A DNA stretch of 64,000 bases from Paenibacillus montaniterrae (GCF_018403185.1 NZ_BOSE01000016.1:1-64000), one strand, 5' to 3'; shown: positions 1-9,134, numbered from the stretch's first letter. A program made the numbers and translations. The notes: generated by a model from the sequence alone, not told the origin.

Positions 1-81
1 ATCTCGAACACGACCGTTAAGCCTTTCAGCGCCGATGGTACTTGGACCGCAGGGTCCTGGGAGAGTAGGACATCGCCAAGC
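1..81 (+). rRNA. rrf: 5S rRNA, 3' part
   Basis: The first 81 bases match the 3' two thirds of a Firmicute 5S rRNA: the GCCGATGGTACTTGGACCGC segment, the GGGTCCTGGGAGAGTAGGAC arm and the closing CGCCAAGC are all recognisable. The 5' part lies outside the window. The gene marks the end of an rRNA operon, and a strong terminator follows, so ctsR does not depend on rRNA transcription. Confidence 0.93.
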
Positions 82-88
82 GCAAGAA

Positions 89-121
89 GAGTCTGCTGCT
101 TTTGCAGTAGGCTCTTTTTTT
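89..121 (+). terminator. Terminator of the rRNA operon
   Basis: An 11-base stem (GAGTCTGCTGC at 89-99, GCAGTAGGCTC at 104-114) with a TTTT loop is followed by a run of T. It sits directly after the 5S rRNA and is a standard Rho-independent terminator. Confidence 0.92.
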
Positions 122-338
122 GTGCTTTTTTGCAATAAATATGCATCGCAGTTGCGGATTTTGACGAATATGATCCAGCTTTTGTTCGACAAAATCTATC
201 TAGTGAACGATAAGGCTCAGAAGAAGCGATTATAAAATTATTTTCCACAGCAAGCAGGTATAATTCAAATCATAAAGAATCATCCTATATATAGAGCATG
301 AATAAATTGAATTGTCAGATAAATAAGCATAAAACATA

Positions 339-366
339 TTGACCAATTTCAATATTTAAGTATAAT
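339..366 (+). promoter_or_regulatory. SigA-type promoter of the ctsR operon
   Basis: TTGACC at 339-344 and a perfect TATAAT at 361-366 are separated by 16 bases. The start of transcription should fall within the CtsR-box sequence just downstream. The AT-rich stretch 122-338 between the rRNA terminator and this promoter shows no gene; a lone TATAAT at 259-264 lacks a convincing -35 partner. Confidence 0.8.
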
Positions 367-374
367 GATATTAA

Positions 375-397
375 GGTCAAAGAAAGTCAAAGTCAAA
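375..397 (+). promoter_or_regulatory. CtsR operator (heptad repeats)
   Basis: GGTCAAA at 375-381, a GAA spacer and AGTCAAA at 385-391 reproduce the known CtsR box, a direct heptad repeat with a 3-base spacer. A third AGTCAAA follows at 391-397, sharing one base with the second. The site lies immediately after the -10 element, where CtsR binding would block initiation, so the operon is very probably autoregulated by heat and protein stress. Confidence 0.88.
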
Positions 398-489
398 AGG
401 ATTGTACGCAAGATGGTACAATGTAGACTTGGCAGTAGAACCTGGCACATTGAAAGTATGAACAAATTGAACTGGGAGGAGGTTGGTCA

Positions 490-951
490 GTGCGTAACAT
501 ATCGGATCTCATTGAACAGTATTTGAAGCAAATGCTCGATAGCAGCGGTGATGGTGCAGTAGAGATTCAGCGCAATGATCTAGCCGAAAAGTTTTCTTGT
601 GTCCCCTCTCAAATTAATTATGTCATTAGCACGCGTTTCACACTTGAGAAGGGATATGTAGTCGAAAGTAAGCGTGGTGGTGGTGGCTATGTACGTATTC
701 AGCGTGTCGAACTTCCAACATTAAAAGGCATTCAATTGCATATTGATCAAGCAATAGGTCAACAAATTGATCAAAACTGTGCCGAAGGATTGATTTATCA
801 GCTTGAAGAAGCTGGGCACCTGAGCAAACGAGAAGCAAACTTGCTGCGCATTGCTATCCATCGAGATACGCTAGCGTTAAAGCTACCTTATCGTGATGAG
901 CTTCGCGCAAGATTGCTGAAAGCAATGCTTGTTACACTGCTTTTGAAATAA
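490..951 (+). CDS. ctsR: CtsR, repressor of class III heat-shock genes
   Basis: 153 residues, the usual CtsR length. CtsR is a dimeric winged-helix repressor that binds heptad repeats upstream of clp genes and is inactivated by heat and McsB. The N-terminal half carries the DNA-binding part, including the glycine-rich wing KRGGGGYVRI (near residues 58-67) that senses heat in Bacillus. The C-terminal half is the helical McsB/ClpC-interacting domain. GTG start at 490 is supported by GGGAGGAGG about 7 bases upstream. It is the first gene of ctsR-mcsA-mcsB-clpC and has a matching operator at 375-397, so negative autoregulation is likely. Confidence 0.96.
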   Translation: MRNISDLIEQYLKQMLDSSGDGAVEIQRNDLAEKFSCVPSQINYVISTRFTLEKGYVVESKRGGGGYVRIQRVELPTLKGIQLHIDQAIGQQIDQNCAEGLIYQLEEAGHLSKREANLLRIAIHRDTLALKLPYRDELRARLLKAMLVTLLLK

Positions 952-970
952 GGCAAGGGAGTTGAGTGCG

Positions 971-1498
971 ATGATCTGTCAGGAATGTGGCAAACGACCA
1001 TCAACGTTGCATTTCACCAAAATTATAAATGGTGAAAAAACAGAATTTCATATATGTGAGGTATGCGCGCGAGAGAAGGGCGAAGGAATACCAGGCGCAC
1101 CGAACAGCTTCTCTATTCATAGCTTACTATCGGGCATACTTGATTTTGATACGGTGGCAAGCAAAGGGCTTAACAGCTTAAAGCCACAGGAATCACTGCG
1201 CTGTGAATCATGCGGCATGAGCTACGCTCAATTTGGCAAAATCGGCAGATTTGGCTGCAGTGATTGCTATAACGCATTTGGCGAACGCTTGAATCCGCTC
1301 ATTAAACGTATTCACGGCAATACTGAACACAGTGGGAAAATTCCGAAGCGTTCTGGACTTCGAGTTCAATGCAAGCGGCAAATTGAGCAGCTAAGAGCTG
1401 AACTGCATCGCTATATTGAAGCGGAGGAATTTGAAAAAGCGGCTACCGTTCGAGATCAAATTCGCGAGCTTGAGCGTAAAATGCAGCAATCTTCTTAA
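971..1498 (+). CDS. mcsA: McsA, zinc-binding activator of McsB
   Basis: McsA activates the arginine kinase McsB and takes part in CtsR control. Four Cys pairs are visible: CQEC at the N terminus, HICEVC, CESC and CSDC, consistent with two treble-clef zinc sites. The C-terminal 35 residues form a UVR-type coiled-coil motif (EEFEKAATVRDQIRELERKM), as in UvrB and ClpC. The frame opens at a TTG at 962, but GGGAG at 957-961 is too close to it. ATG 971 has correct spacing and gives the canonical MICQECGKRP start, so I chose it (175 residues). Cotranscribed with ctsR, 19 bases away. Confidence 0.94.
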   Translation: MICQECGKRPSTLHFTKIINGEKTEFHICEVCAREKGEGIPGAPNSFSIHSLLSGILDFDTVASKGLNSLKPQESLRCESCGMSYAQFGKIGRFGCSDCYNAFGERLNPLIKRIHGNTEHSGKIPKRSGLRVQCKRQIEQLRAELHRYIEAEEFEKAATVRDQIRELERKMQQSS

Positions 1499-1524
1499 AT
1501 CTAGACTAGATTGGGGTGATCATT

Positions 1525-2610
1525 GTGTCAACATATCGATTTTCATCTGATGCATTAAGCGATTGGATGAAAAATGCTGGTCCAGACTCGGATGTAGTTA
1601 TTAGCAGCCGCGTACGTCTGGCACGCAATCTTAGACATCAACCTTTTCCGCTATTGGCGACAACCGCCCAAGCCAATGAAGTGCTGGAGCAGCTTGCTTC
1701 AGTAAGTGAATCTGGTGTTTTAGATCGTTTTGGGCCATTTACGACGATTCGCCTTAAGGAACTAAGCGAGCTTGATCGTCGAGTATTGGTCGAAAAGCAT
1801 TTGATCAGTCCGAATTTGGCTAATGAATCACGTGCGGGTGCTGTTGTGCTAAGCGACAATGAAGCAATTAGCATTATGATTAACGAAGAGGATCATTTGC
1901 GAATTCAATGTCTGCATCCGGGCTTCCAAATTCGTGAGGCATGGAAGCTGGCTAACGAAATTGATGACAGCTATGAGTCGGCACTTGAATTTGCTTTTGA
2001 TGAACATAAAGGATATTTGACTACCTGTCCAACGAATGTCGGAACCGGGCTTAGAGCTTCCGTCATGATGCATTTGCCGGCACTTGTGCTTACTCAGCAA
2101 ATTAATCGGATTTTATCCGCTGTCAGTCAAGTGGGCTTAACGGTGCGCGGACTGTATGGCGAAGGAAGCGAAGCACTGGGCAACTTATTTCAAATATCCA
2201 ATCAAATTACGCTAGGGCAATCTGAAGAGGAGATAATCGATAACCTCTACGGCGTTGCCAAACAAATTATAGAGCATGAAAAAGCTGCGCGACGCAAGCT
2301 ATTGAATGAATCGTATCGCCGGCTAGAGGACCGTATTAAACGCTCTTATGGTATTTTGCGTTATGCATCAATTATAGATTCGAAGGAAGCGGCTCAGCGC
2401 TTGTCCGATGTTCGCCTGGGAGCAGATTTAGATATTTTGCCGCAGGTTTCCCCGCAAATTTATAATGAACTGCTCATTATGACGCAGCCGGGCTTTTTGC
2501 AGCATCGCTATGATGAAAAGCTCTCGCCGGATGATCGTGACTACAAAAGAGCCGAATTAATTCGTGAACAGTTAAATAAACAAGTAGATAATGGGGGTGC
2601 AACATCATGA
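1525..2610 (+). CDS. mcsB: McsB, protein arginine kinase
   Basis: McsB phosphorylates arginine residues of CtsR and of damaged proteins, marking them for ClpC-ClpP degradation. The sequence has the phosphagen-kinase fold: the N-terminal SSRVRLARNL nucleotide-binding motif and the CPTNVGTGLRASVMMHLP segment typical of the guanidino kinase catalytic core. Length (361 residues) is normal. A GTG at 1516 also opens the frame, but GGGGT at 1513-1517 would overlap it; GTG 1525 is 8 bases downstream and better placed. The stop overlaps the clpC start in an ATGA junction, so translation is probably coupled. Confidence 0.95.
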   Translation: MSTYRFSSDALSDWMKNAGPDSDVVISSRVRLARNLRHQPFPLLATTAQANEVLEQLASVSESGVLDRFGPFTTIRLKELSELDRRVLVEKHLISPNLANESRAGAVVLSDNEAISIMINEEDHLRIQCLHPGFQIREAWKLANEIDDSYESALEFAFDEHKGYLTTCPTNVGTGLRASVMMHLPALVLTQQINRILSAVSQVGLTVRGLYGEGSEALGNLFQISNQITLGQSEEEIIDNLYGVAKQIIEHEKAARRKLLNESYRRLEDRIKRSYGILRYASIIDSKEAAQRLSDVRLGADLDILPQVSPQIYNELLIMTQPGFLQHRYDEKLSPDDRDYKRAELIREQLNKQVDNGGATS

Positions 2611-5048
2611 TGTTTGGAAGATTTACAGAACGTGCACAAAAAGTGCTTGCATTAGCACAAGAAGAAGCAGTTCGTCTTGGTCATAACAATATTGGAACAG
2701 AGCATATTTTACTTGGACTAATTCGTGAAGGTGAAGGCATTGCAGCTAAAGCATTGCAGGGCTTGGGACTTGGCTTGGAGAAAATCCAGGATGAGGTAGA
2801 AGCATTAATCGGCCGCGGTCAAGAACAGCCTAACAATATTGCCTATACGCCTCGCGCGAAAAAAGTGATTGAGCTTTCTATGGATGAGGCGCGCAAGCTG
2901 GGCCATACTTATGTTGGAACAGAGCATATTTTGCTTGGCTTGATTCGTGAAGGTGAAGGCGTAGCAGCGCGCGTGCTGAATAATTTGGGGATTAGCCTGA
3001 ACAAGGCACGCCAGCAAGTGCTGCAGCTTTTAGGCAGCAGCGAGGCGGTTTCCAGCCATCAGCATACGCCATCAAATGTAAGCACACCAACCTTGGATGG
3101 CTTGGCTAGAGATCTTACCGCTGCGGCGAAGGAAAGCAATCTTGATCCTGTAATCGGCCGCTCGAAAGAAATTGAGCGTGTCATTCAAGTATTGAGCCGC
3201 AGAACGAAAAACAACCCGGTTCTGATCGGGGAGCCTGGGGTCGGTAAAACCGCGATTGCTGAAGGCTTGGCGCAAAAAATTATCGCCAATGAAATTCCGG
3301 AAACATTGCGCGACAAGCGCGTTATGACGCTAGATATGGGTTCAGTTGTTGCCGGAACGAAATATCGCGGCGAGTTTGAAGATCGTTTGAAAAAAATTAT
3401 GGACGAAATTCGTCAAGCGGGCAATATCATCCTGTTCATTGACGAGTTGCACACGCTAATTGGCGCTGGCGGCGCGGAAGGGGCAATTGACGCTTCGAAC
3501 ATTTTGAAGCCGGCTCTGGCGCGTGGTGAGCTGCAGTGCATCGGTGCTACAACGCTTGATGAATATCGCAAATATATCGAAAAGGACGCGGCCTTGGAGC
3601 GTCGCTTCCAGCCAATTACAGTGGATCAGCCATCTGTTGAAGAAGCGATTCAAATTTTGCATGGCTTGCGCGATCGTTACGAAGCGCATCACCGCGTAAA
3701 AATTACAGATGAGTCTATCGTGCAAGCAGTTAAGCTGTCTGACCGTTATATTACGGACCGCTTCCTGCCAGACAAAGCGATTGATCTTATTGATGAAGCC
3801 AGCTCGCGCGTAAGGCTGAACACCTATACTGTTCCGCCAAATCTTAAAGAGATGGAAACTCGCCTTGAAAATATCCGCAAGGAAAAGGACGCGGCTGTAC
3901 AAAGCCAGGAGTTCGAAAAAGCAGCGGCGCTTCGCGATACTGAGCAAAAAATTCGTGAAGAGCTCGACACTACGAAAAACCAGTGGAAGGAAAAACAAGG
4001 TCGTACTGATTCCGAGGTAACGCCTGACGATATTGCACAGGTTGTAGCAAACTGGACGGGAATTCCGGTTGTCAAGCTGGCAGAGGAAGAAACTGAGCGT
4101 CTGTTGAAAATGGAAAGCATTCTTCATGATCGCGTAATCGGTCAGGAAGAAGCGGTGAAATCAGTTTCTCGCGCAATTCGCCGCGCTCGTGCCGGATTGA
4201 AGGATCCGAAGCGTCCAATTGGCTCCTTTATATTCCTTGGACCGACTGGCGTAGGTAAAACCGAGCTGGCGCGCGCACTGGCAGAAGCAATGTTCGGTGA
4301 TGAAAATGCCGTAATCCGCATTGATATGTCAGAGTATATGGAAAAGCATGCAACTTCTCGCCTCGTTGGAGCGCCTCCGGGATATGTAGGCTATGAGGAA
4401 GGCGGTCAGCTAACCGAGAAAGTTCGCCGCAAGCCATACTCTGTTGTATTGCTGGATGAAATCGAGAAGGCGCATCCTGAAGTGTTTAACATTTTGCTGC
4501 AGGTGCTGGAGGATGGCCGCTTGACTGATTCCAAAGGCCGCGTGGTCGACTTCCGCAACACATTAATTATTATGACATCCAATGTCGGTGCGGATCAGAT
4601 CAAACGCAACTCAACACTCGGCTTTACAGCGGTGCAGGATTCTGGACGCGAGTTTACAGCGATGAAGGATAAAGTGCTTGCTGAGCTGAAAAAGAGCTTC
4701 CGTCCTGAATTTATTAACCGTATCGATGAAACGATTGTGTTCCATTCACTTGAAGAGGAGCATATCGCTGAAATCGTAACACTAATGGCTGATGATCTTG
4801 CGAAACGCTTGAAGGAGCAGGAGATTGAATTTACGCTTACCGATGGTGCGAAGAAATTCCTTGCCAAGGAAGGCTTCGATCCGCAGTACGGAGCTCGTCC
4901 ACTGCGCAGAGCGATTCAAAAGCATATTGAGGATCGTCTATCCGAGGATCTGCTTATGGGCTTGATTCAAAAAGGCGACAGCTTTGTAATCGATGAAAAA
5001 GACGGCGAGCTGGTTGTAAATAAAAACATTAAAGCTTCAGTCGAATAA
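2607..5048 (+). CDS. clpC: ClpC, AAA+ unfoldase of the ClpCP protease
   Basis: 813 residues, full length. Two N-terminal Clp repeats (about 1-145) end in the near-identical GTEHILLGLIREGEG motif. The first AAA+ module has Walker A GEPGVGKT near residue 208. The middle domain contains a UVR motif (QSQEFEKAAALRDTEQK, near 430-450), the contact for adaptor MecA. The second AAA+ module has Walker A GPTGVGKT near 545. It unfolds substrates, including arginine-phosphorylated ones, for ClpP; clpP itself is not in the window. ATG 2607 overlaps the mcsB stop; an in-frame ATG follows at once at 2610. The CtsR promoter upstream of ctsR should drive it. Confidence 0.98.
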   Translation: MMFGRFTERAQKVLALAQEEAVRLGHNNIGTEHILLGLIREGEGIAAKALQGLGLGLEKIQDEVEALIGRGQEQPNNIAYTPRAKKVIELSMDEARKLGHTYVGTEHILLGLIREGEGVAARVLNNLGISLNKARQQVLQLLGSSEAVSSHQHTPSNVSTPTLDGLARDLTAAAKESNLDPVIGRSKEIERVIQVLSRRTKNNPVLIGEPGVGKTAIAEGLAQKIIANEIPETLRDKRVMTLDMGSVVAGTKYRGEFEDRLKKIMDEIRQAGNIILFIDELHTLIGAGGAEGAIDASNILKPALARGELQCIGATTLDEYRKYIEKDAALERRFQPITVDQPSVEEAIQILHGLRDRYEAHHRVKITDESIVQAVKLSDRYITDRFLPDKAIDLIDEASSRVRLNTYTVPPNLKEMETRLENIRKEKDAAVQSQEFEKAAALRDTEQKIREELDTTKNQWKEKQGRTDSEVTPDDIAQVVANWTGIPVVKLAEEETERLLKMESILHDRVIGQEEAVKSVSRAIRRARAGLKDPKRPIGSFIFLGPTGVGKTELARALAEAMFGDENAVIRIDMSEYMEKHATSRLVGAPPGYVGYEEGGQLTEKVRRKPYSVVLLDEIEKAHPEVFNILLQVLEDGRLTDSKGRVVDFRNTLIIMTSNVGADQIKRNSTLGFTAVQDSGREFTAMKDKVLAELKKSFRPEFINRIDETIVFHSLEEEHIAEIVTLMADDLAKRLKEQEIEFTLTDGAKKFLAKEGFDPQYGARPLRRAIQKHIEDRLSEDLLMGLIQKGDSFVIDEKDGELVVNKNIKASVE

Positions 5049-5069
5049 CAGCTTTATATAAAATAATAG

Positions 5070-5108
5070 GCAAGCATCCCGGGAGCAGTTGGGGTGCTTG
5101 CTTTTTTT
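5070..5108 (+). terminator. Terminator after clpC
   Basis: GCAAGCATCCC at 5070-5080 pairs with GGGGTGCTTGC at 5091-5101 (one G-T pair), followed by seven T. It closes the ctsR operon and separates it from radA. Confidence 0.9.
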
Positions 5109-5214
5109 GTTAAAAAAGTTATGGTGATTATCCCTTTTGCAACTGGCTCGATAATGATAAGATGAATGAGGAAGATGAAACTATGGAAAATTCAGGTGTA
5201 AGAAGGAGCTTGGC

Positions 5215-6582
5215 ATGGCTAAAACTAAAGTGAAATTCGCCTGCACAGAATGCGGCACCGAATCGCCGCGCTGGATGGGGAAATGTCCTGGCTGTCAGGC
5301 ATGGAACACCATGGTCGAATTCAAAGAAACAGTTTCCAAAACAAAAGGCGTTGGCTTGGCGGGAATTCATACGAAAGAAACACCGACATCCATCATACAT
5401 ATAGAAAGTGGGAAGGAACCACGGATTGAAACCGCAATGCAGGAATTGAATCGCGTACTGGGCGGAGGTGTTGTTCCAGGCTCGCTTATTCTTGTAGGTG
5501 GCGATCCAGGGATAGGTAAATCAACGCTTTTGCTGCAAACCTCACATGCTTTAGCAATTAAAGACTTGAAGGTGCTATATATATCGGGTGAGGAATCTAT
5601 CCGCCAGACAAAGCTGAGAGCGGATCGACTTGGCGCTTTGTCAGAGCATTTATTCGTACTATGCGAAACGAATATGGAGCATATTAATGATGCGATCGAT
5701 AACATGAACCCTGATTTTCTCGTTATCGACTCGATTCAGACGGTTTATGATCCGGGCGTAGAGTCTGCGCCAGGCAGTGTTGCCCAGGTACGGGAATGCA
5801 CAGCTAATTTTATGCGCGTCGCCAAGCAAAAGGGAATTGCAACCGTGCTTGTCGGGCATGTCACCAAGGAAGGCGCAATCGCCGGACCGCGCCTGCTTGA
5901 GCATATGGTCGATTGCGTGCTTTATTTTGAAGGAGAGCGCCATCATTCCTACCGCCTGCTGCGTGCGGTAAAAAATCGTTTCGGATCAACGAATGAAATT
6001 GGCATATTTGAAATGGGAGAGGAAGGACTGCGCGAGGTTAGCAATCCTTCGGAGCTGTTTCTTTCAGAGCGCTCGCTCGGTGTTTCCGGCTCGACGGTAG
6101 TCGCGAGCATGGAAGGAACGCGCCCCGTGCTTGTTGAGCTGCAGGCACTAGTATCACCTACACATTTTCCATCGCCGCGTCGTATGTCCACAGGCATTGA
6201 TCATCATCGCATGTCGTTAATTATTGCAGTGCTTGAAAAGCGGATCGGCATGTTTTTACAAACGCAGGATGCTTATCTAAATGTGGCGGGCGGTGTTAAG
6301 CTCGATGAGCCGGCAGTTGACTTGGCTGCGGCTGTATGTATCGCTTCAAGCTTTAAGGATGCGCCTACGAAGCCGGATGATGTTATTTTCGGCGAGGTCG
6401 GGCTGACAGGCGAGGTGCGAGGGGTTGCTCGTGCGGAGCAGCGCGTGAAGGAAGCTGCCAAGCTGGGCTTTAAACGCGTCATTATGCCTGAAAAAAGCTT
6501 AAAAGGCTGGACGCCTCCAGCCGATATTAAAGTTATTGGAGTTAGCACTGTGTCAGAAGCATTGCGAGCAGCCTTAGAATAA
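5215..6582 (+). CDS. radA: RadA, branch-migration DNA repair ATPase
   Basis: RadA (Sms) extends recombination intermediates with RecA during repair and transformation. The N-terminal zinc finger uses CTEC and CPGC (residues 10-13 and 27-30). A RecA-like ATPase follows with Walker A GGDPGIGKST and the family-specific KNRFGS motif. The C-terminal third is a Lon-protease-like domain (GEVGLTGEVRGVARAEQRV). 455 residues is the usual length. ATG 5215 follows AAGAAGGAGC at good spacing. It is 11 bases upstream of disA; in Bacillus RadA also acts as a partner of DisA, which fits this pairing. Confidence 0.97.
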   Translation: MAKTKVKFACTECGTESPRWMGKCPGCQAWNTMVEFKETVSKTKGVGLAGIHTKETPTSIIHIESGKEPRIETAMQELNRVLGGGVVPGSLILVGGDPGIGKSTLLLQTSHALAIKDLKVLYISGEESIRQTKLRADRLGALSEHLFVLCETNMEHINDAIDNMNPDFLVIDSIQTVYDPGVESAPGSVAQVRECTANFMRVAKQKGIATVLVGHVTKEGAIAGPRLLEHMVDCVLYFEGERHHSYRLLRAVKNRFGSTNEIGIFEMGEEGLREVSNPSELFLSERSLGVSGSTVVASMEGTRPVLVELQALVSPTHFPSPRRMSTGIDHHRMSLIIAVLEKRIGMFLQTQDAYLNVAGGVKLDEPAVDLAAAVCIASSFKDAPTKPDDVIFGEVGLTGEVRGVARAEQRVKEAAKLGFKRVIMPEKSLKGWTPPADIKVIGVSTVSEALRAALE

Positions 6583-6593
6583 GGGGGACCAGC

Positions 6594-7670
6594 ATGAAGG
6601 AAAGCAATCAGCAGGAAACGATGAACAATTTATTACAACTCGTAGCACCAGGAACCCCTTTTCGAGATGGGCTTGAAAATGTGCTGCGTGCTAAAACTGG
6701 AGCGCTTATCGTAGTCGGCTACAGTGAAGAAGTGATGGACGTAGTCGACGGCGGATTTTCGATTAATTGTGACTTTTCGCCCAACTATTTATATGAGCTT
6801 GCCAAAATGGATGGCGCTATTATTTTGAGCGAGGATCTAAAGCGCATTTTATATGCCAATACGCAATTGATCCCGAACAGCTCGATTCCATCCACTGAAA
6901 CCGGTATTCGCCATCGTACAGCAGAGCGTGTAGCGAAGCAAACAGGAAAGCTGGTCGTGTCGATCTCGCAGCGGCGGAATGTAATTACGCTTTACCAGGG
7001 CAATCTTCGCTATTCACTCAAGGATATGGGCTTTATTTTAACGAAGGCGAATCAGGCGATCCGTACTTTAGAGCGCTATCAGAGCGTTCTGAGCCAAGCG
7101 CTGACCAATTTGTCTGCTTTGGAGTTTGAAGAGCTCGTTACGCTGCAGGAGGTCGCTTATGTGCTGCAGCGCTGGGAGCTTTTGCAGCGCATTAAGAAAG
7201 AGATATTGCGCTATGTCAACGAATTGGGAACCGAAGGCCGATTGATTCGTATGCAAATGGAGGAGCTTATTGTTGGCCTTGAGGAAGAAGGGCACCGCTT
7301 GATGGCCGATTATATTCGCGAGTATACACCTAGCAAGCTGTCTGAGCTGCAGGCAAATTTGAAGCGTTTAAGCAATGAGGAGCTGCTTGATGCCTTAAAT
7401 ATTGTAAAGCTGCTCGGTTATTCCTCTACTGTGCTGCAGGGAGATGAAGCGGTATCATCAAGAGGCTATCGAATACTCGCTAAAATTCCGCGCTTGCCGC
7501 AAACGATTATGAATAATATGGTAGAAAGGTTTGGCAAGCTTTCGGTTATATTATTGGCATCTGCCGACGAATTGGATGCTGTGGAAGGCATAGGCGAGGT
7601 AAGGGCCAGATCGATTCGTGACGGTTTAAAACGAATACAGGAGCAGGTGTTCATTGACAGACAAATCTAA
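6594..7670 (+). CDS. disA: DisA, diadenylate cyclase and DNA integrity scanner
   Basis: Condenses two ATP into cyclic di-AMP and pauses at branched DNA. The N-terminal DAC domain carries both signature motifs: DGA at residues 73-75 and RHR at 106-108. A helical spine follows, and the C terminus has a helix-hairpin-helix DNA-binding motif (VEGIGEVRARSIRDG). 358 residues is normal. GGGGG five to nine bases upstream supports ATG 6594. It forms an operon with radA, and pssA follows after 78 bases. Confidence 0.97.
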   Translation: MKESNQQETMNNLLQLVAPGTPFRDGLENVLRAKTGALIVVGYSEEVMDVVDGGFSINCDFSPNYLYELAKMDGAIILSEDLKRILYANTQLIPNSSIPSTETGIRHRTAERVAKQTGKLVVSISQRRNVITLYQGNLRYSLKDMGFILTKANQAIRTLERYQSVLSQALTNLSALEFEELVTLQEVAYVLQRWELLQRIKKEILRYVNELGTEGRLIRMQMEELIVGLEEEGHRLMADYIREYTPSKLSELQANLKRLSNEELLDALNIVKLLGYSSTVLQGDEAVSSRGYRILAKIPRLPQTIMNNMVERFGKLSVILLASADELDAVEGIGEVRARSIRDGLKRIQEQVFIDRQI

Positions 7671-7748
7671 AACCCCTACAATTAGTGGGATGTGTGGCAT
7701 TATCATCACGTATGTCGTGGGTGGTATGGAAAAGATGAGGTGGAGAAA

Positions 7749-8471
7749 ATGATTAAGTCAATACCGAGTCTCCTTACGCTTGGCAACCTGTGTCTCGGCG
7801 TAATTTCAATTTTGTTGGTGTTTAATGGCTACTCTGGCCTGGCGGCGATTATGGTCATTATCGGCATGCTGATAGATGGCATTGATGGTCGAGTGGCGCG
7901 CGCCTTGAATGCGCAGAGCGCATTCGGCAAAGAGTTGGATTCATTAGCTGATATTATATCGTTTGGCGTTGCACCGGCATTTATTATGTATGTGGTTGCA
8001 TTGCAGGATGTATCTCCTGCTATATCGTGGGTTGTAACTGCGCTGTTCCCAATTTGCGGGGCGCTGCGTTTAGCCCGCTTCAATGTAAAGGATTGCAGTC
8101 CCGGAAGCTTTACAGGGCTTCCTATTCCCGCAGCAGGCTGCATACTGGCAACGGTTGCCTTATTTAAGGAGGATGTTGCGCCGATTGTATTTATATGCAC
8201 GTCCGTCGTGCTTGCCTTGCTGATGGTAAGCAATATTCGCTATCCAAGCTTTAAAAGCATCGGCATTCCGAAAAATACACTATGGATTGTTCCAATCATT
8301 ATTGTAATTGCGCTTGTTGTAGGTATATTGTTTGAAGAGTACTTATCTCAAGTCTTTTTTATTCCTTTAATGCTGTATGCACTGTATGGCTTGAAAAAAA
8401 CAATTGATCGCCGGATTAAGCGTAAAAAACGCAAGGCACAGGAAGACGAAAAGTCTGAAAAGCATGCGTAA
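7749..8471 (+). CDS. pssA: CDP-diacylglycerol-serine O-phosphatidyltransferase
   Basis: Makes phosphatidylserine from CDP-diacylglycerol and L-serine in the membrane, the first step to phosphatidylethanolamine. The CDP-alcohol phosphotransferase signature is complete: DGRVAR, then GKELDSLAD eight residues on. Several hydrophobic membrane helices flank it and the C terminus is a basic tail rich in Lys. The frame extends upstream to an ATG at 7692, but that segment has no family resemblance. ATG 7749, preceded by GAGGTGG and starting MIKSIPSLLTLGN, is the likely start (240 residues). In Bacillus subtilis yacL follows disA directly, so pssA is an added member here. Confidence 0.93.
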   Translation: MIKSIPSLLTLGNLCLGVISILLVFNGYSGLAAIMVIIGMLIDGIDGRVARALNAQSAFGKELDSLADIISFGVAPAFIMYVVALQDVSPAISWVVTALFPICGALRLARFNVKDCSPGSFTGLPIPAAGCILATVALFKEDVAPIVFICTSVVLALLMVSNIRYPSFKSIGIPKNTLWIVPIIIVIALVVGILFEEYLSQVFFIPLMLYALYGLKKTIDRRIKRKKRKAQEDEKSEKHA

Positions 8472-8498
8472 TCAGATTCTACCAGACGCATAATAGCG

Positions 8499-8537
8499 AA
8501 GCAGCCGTAGCAAATCGCTGCGGCTGCTTTGTTTTTT
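8499..8537. terminator. Terminator between convergent pssA and the 8599-9003 gene
   Basis: AGCAGCCGTAGC at 8500-8511 pairs with GCTGCGGCTGCT at 8517-8528, followed by TTGTTTTTT. AA lies 5' of the stem, so it may also work weakly for the reverse-strand gene ending at 8599. Confidence 0.85.
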
Positions 8538-8598
8538 CGACAATCACATTTTCTCTATGCGCGAGTCGCTACTTTCGCTGCGTCGCGATAGGAGTAGT

Positions 8599-9003
8599 TT
8601 ATGTTAGATTGAACAAACCAAGCGTATTGCACTTTTGTGCTTCCTGCTCCAAAACTTCGGGCAGCTTAATATCAAGCTGGGTGCAAAGTGCAGTCAAATA
8701 AAATAAATTGCTTCCAATCGCTTGCTGTACAAGCTCCTTGCAATGCTCGCATAATTCACCAGTTACATGATTGGTAATGCGCTGCTGTGCAACATCTAAT
8801 GAATCCACCTCGTGAAACGGCTGCTTGGAGGCATGAAGCTCAATACACCCGCAGTCTGTGATTGACTTCGTCACCGTACGATTGATGGAGGCGCTCGTTT
8901 GATCAAGCTTGGACATAATATCAAGCACGCTGCGATGGCGCAATAACAATTGTGAAACTTGTTCCTGAAACTGCTCTAAAGCATGAGTAGACACAACGTT
9001 CAC
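8599..9003 (-). CDS. Conserved small helical Cys-containing protein (DUF1573-like)
   Basis: 134 residues, function unknown. I recognise the pattern from short Firmicute proteins often listed under DUF1573: an N-terminal LLLRHRSVLDIMSKL helix, a TDCGCIELHA segment, a central CEHC motif and a C-terminal SNLFYLTALCTQLDIKLPEV...KCNTLGLFNLT. The paired cysteines (CGC, CEHC and a lone C near the end) could bind a metal or form disulfides; that is inference. No signal peptide or membrane segment. It is the only reverse-strand gene before 62.8 kb and faces pssA. On the reverse strand AGGCAGGTG lies just before the start. Confidence 0.75.
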   Translation of the reverse strand: MNVVSTHALEQFQEQVSQLLLRHRSVLDIMSKLDQTSASINRTVTKSITDCGCIELHASKQPFHEVDSLDVAQQRITNHVTGELCEHCKELVQQAIGSNLFYLTALCTQLDIKLPEVLEQEAQKCNTLGLFNLT

Positions 9004-9134
9004 CTGCCTATTGAGATTGGATTGAGTTTATTATAAACAAACGAAATGAAAATTTCCACTTTGTGTAACTTTCTTTCTGTTACAAGGATTAGCTCTTGGA
9101 AAAGTTGCTAATAATTGTAATGGAGGTGAAACCT

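Noticed and set aside
35..235. Open frame over the 5S rRNA end and terminator
   Set aside because: It overlaps the rRNA and its terminator and has no ribosome binding site or protein-like sequence.
3456..4127. Long reverse-strand frame inside clpC
   Set aside because: It is a shadow of clpC; it has no start signal and the coding strand is certain.
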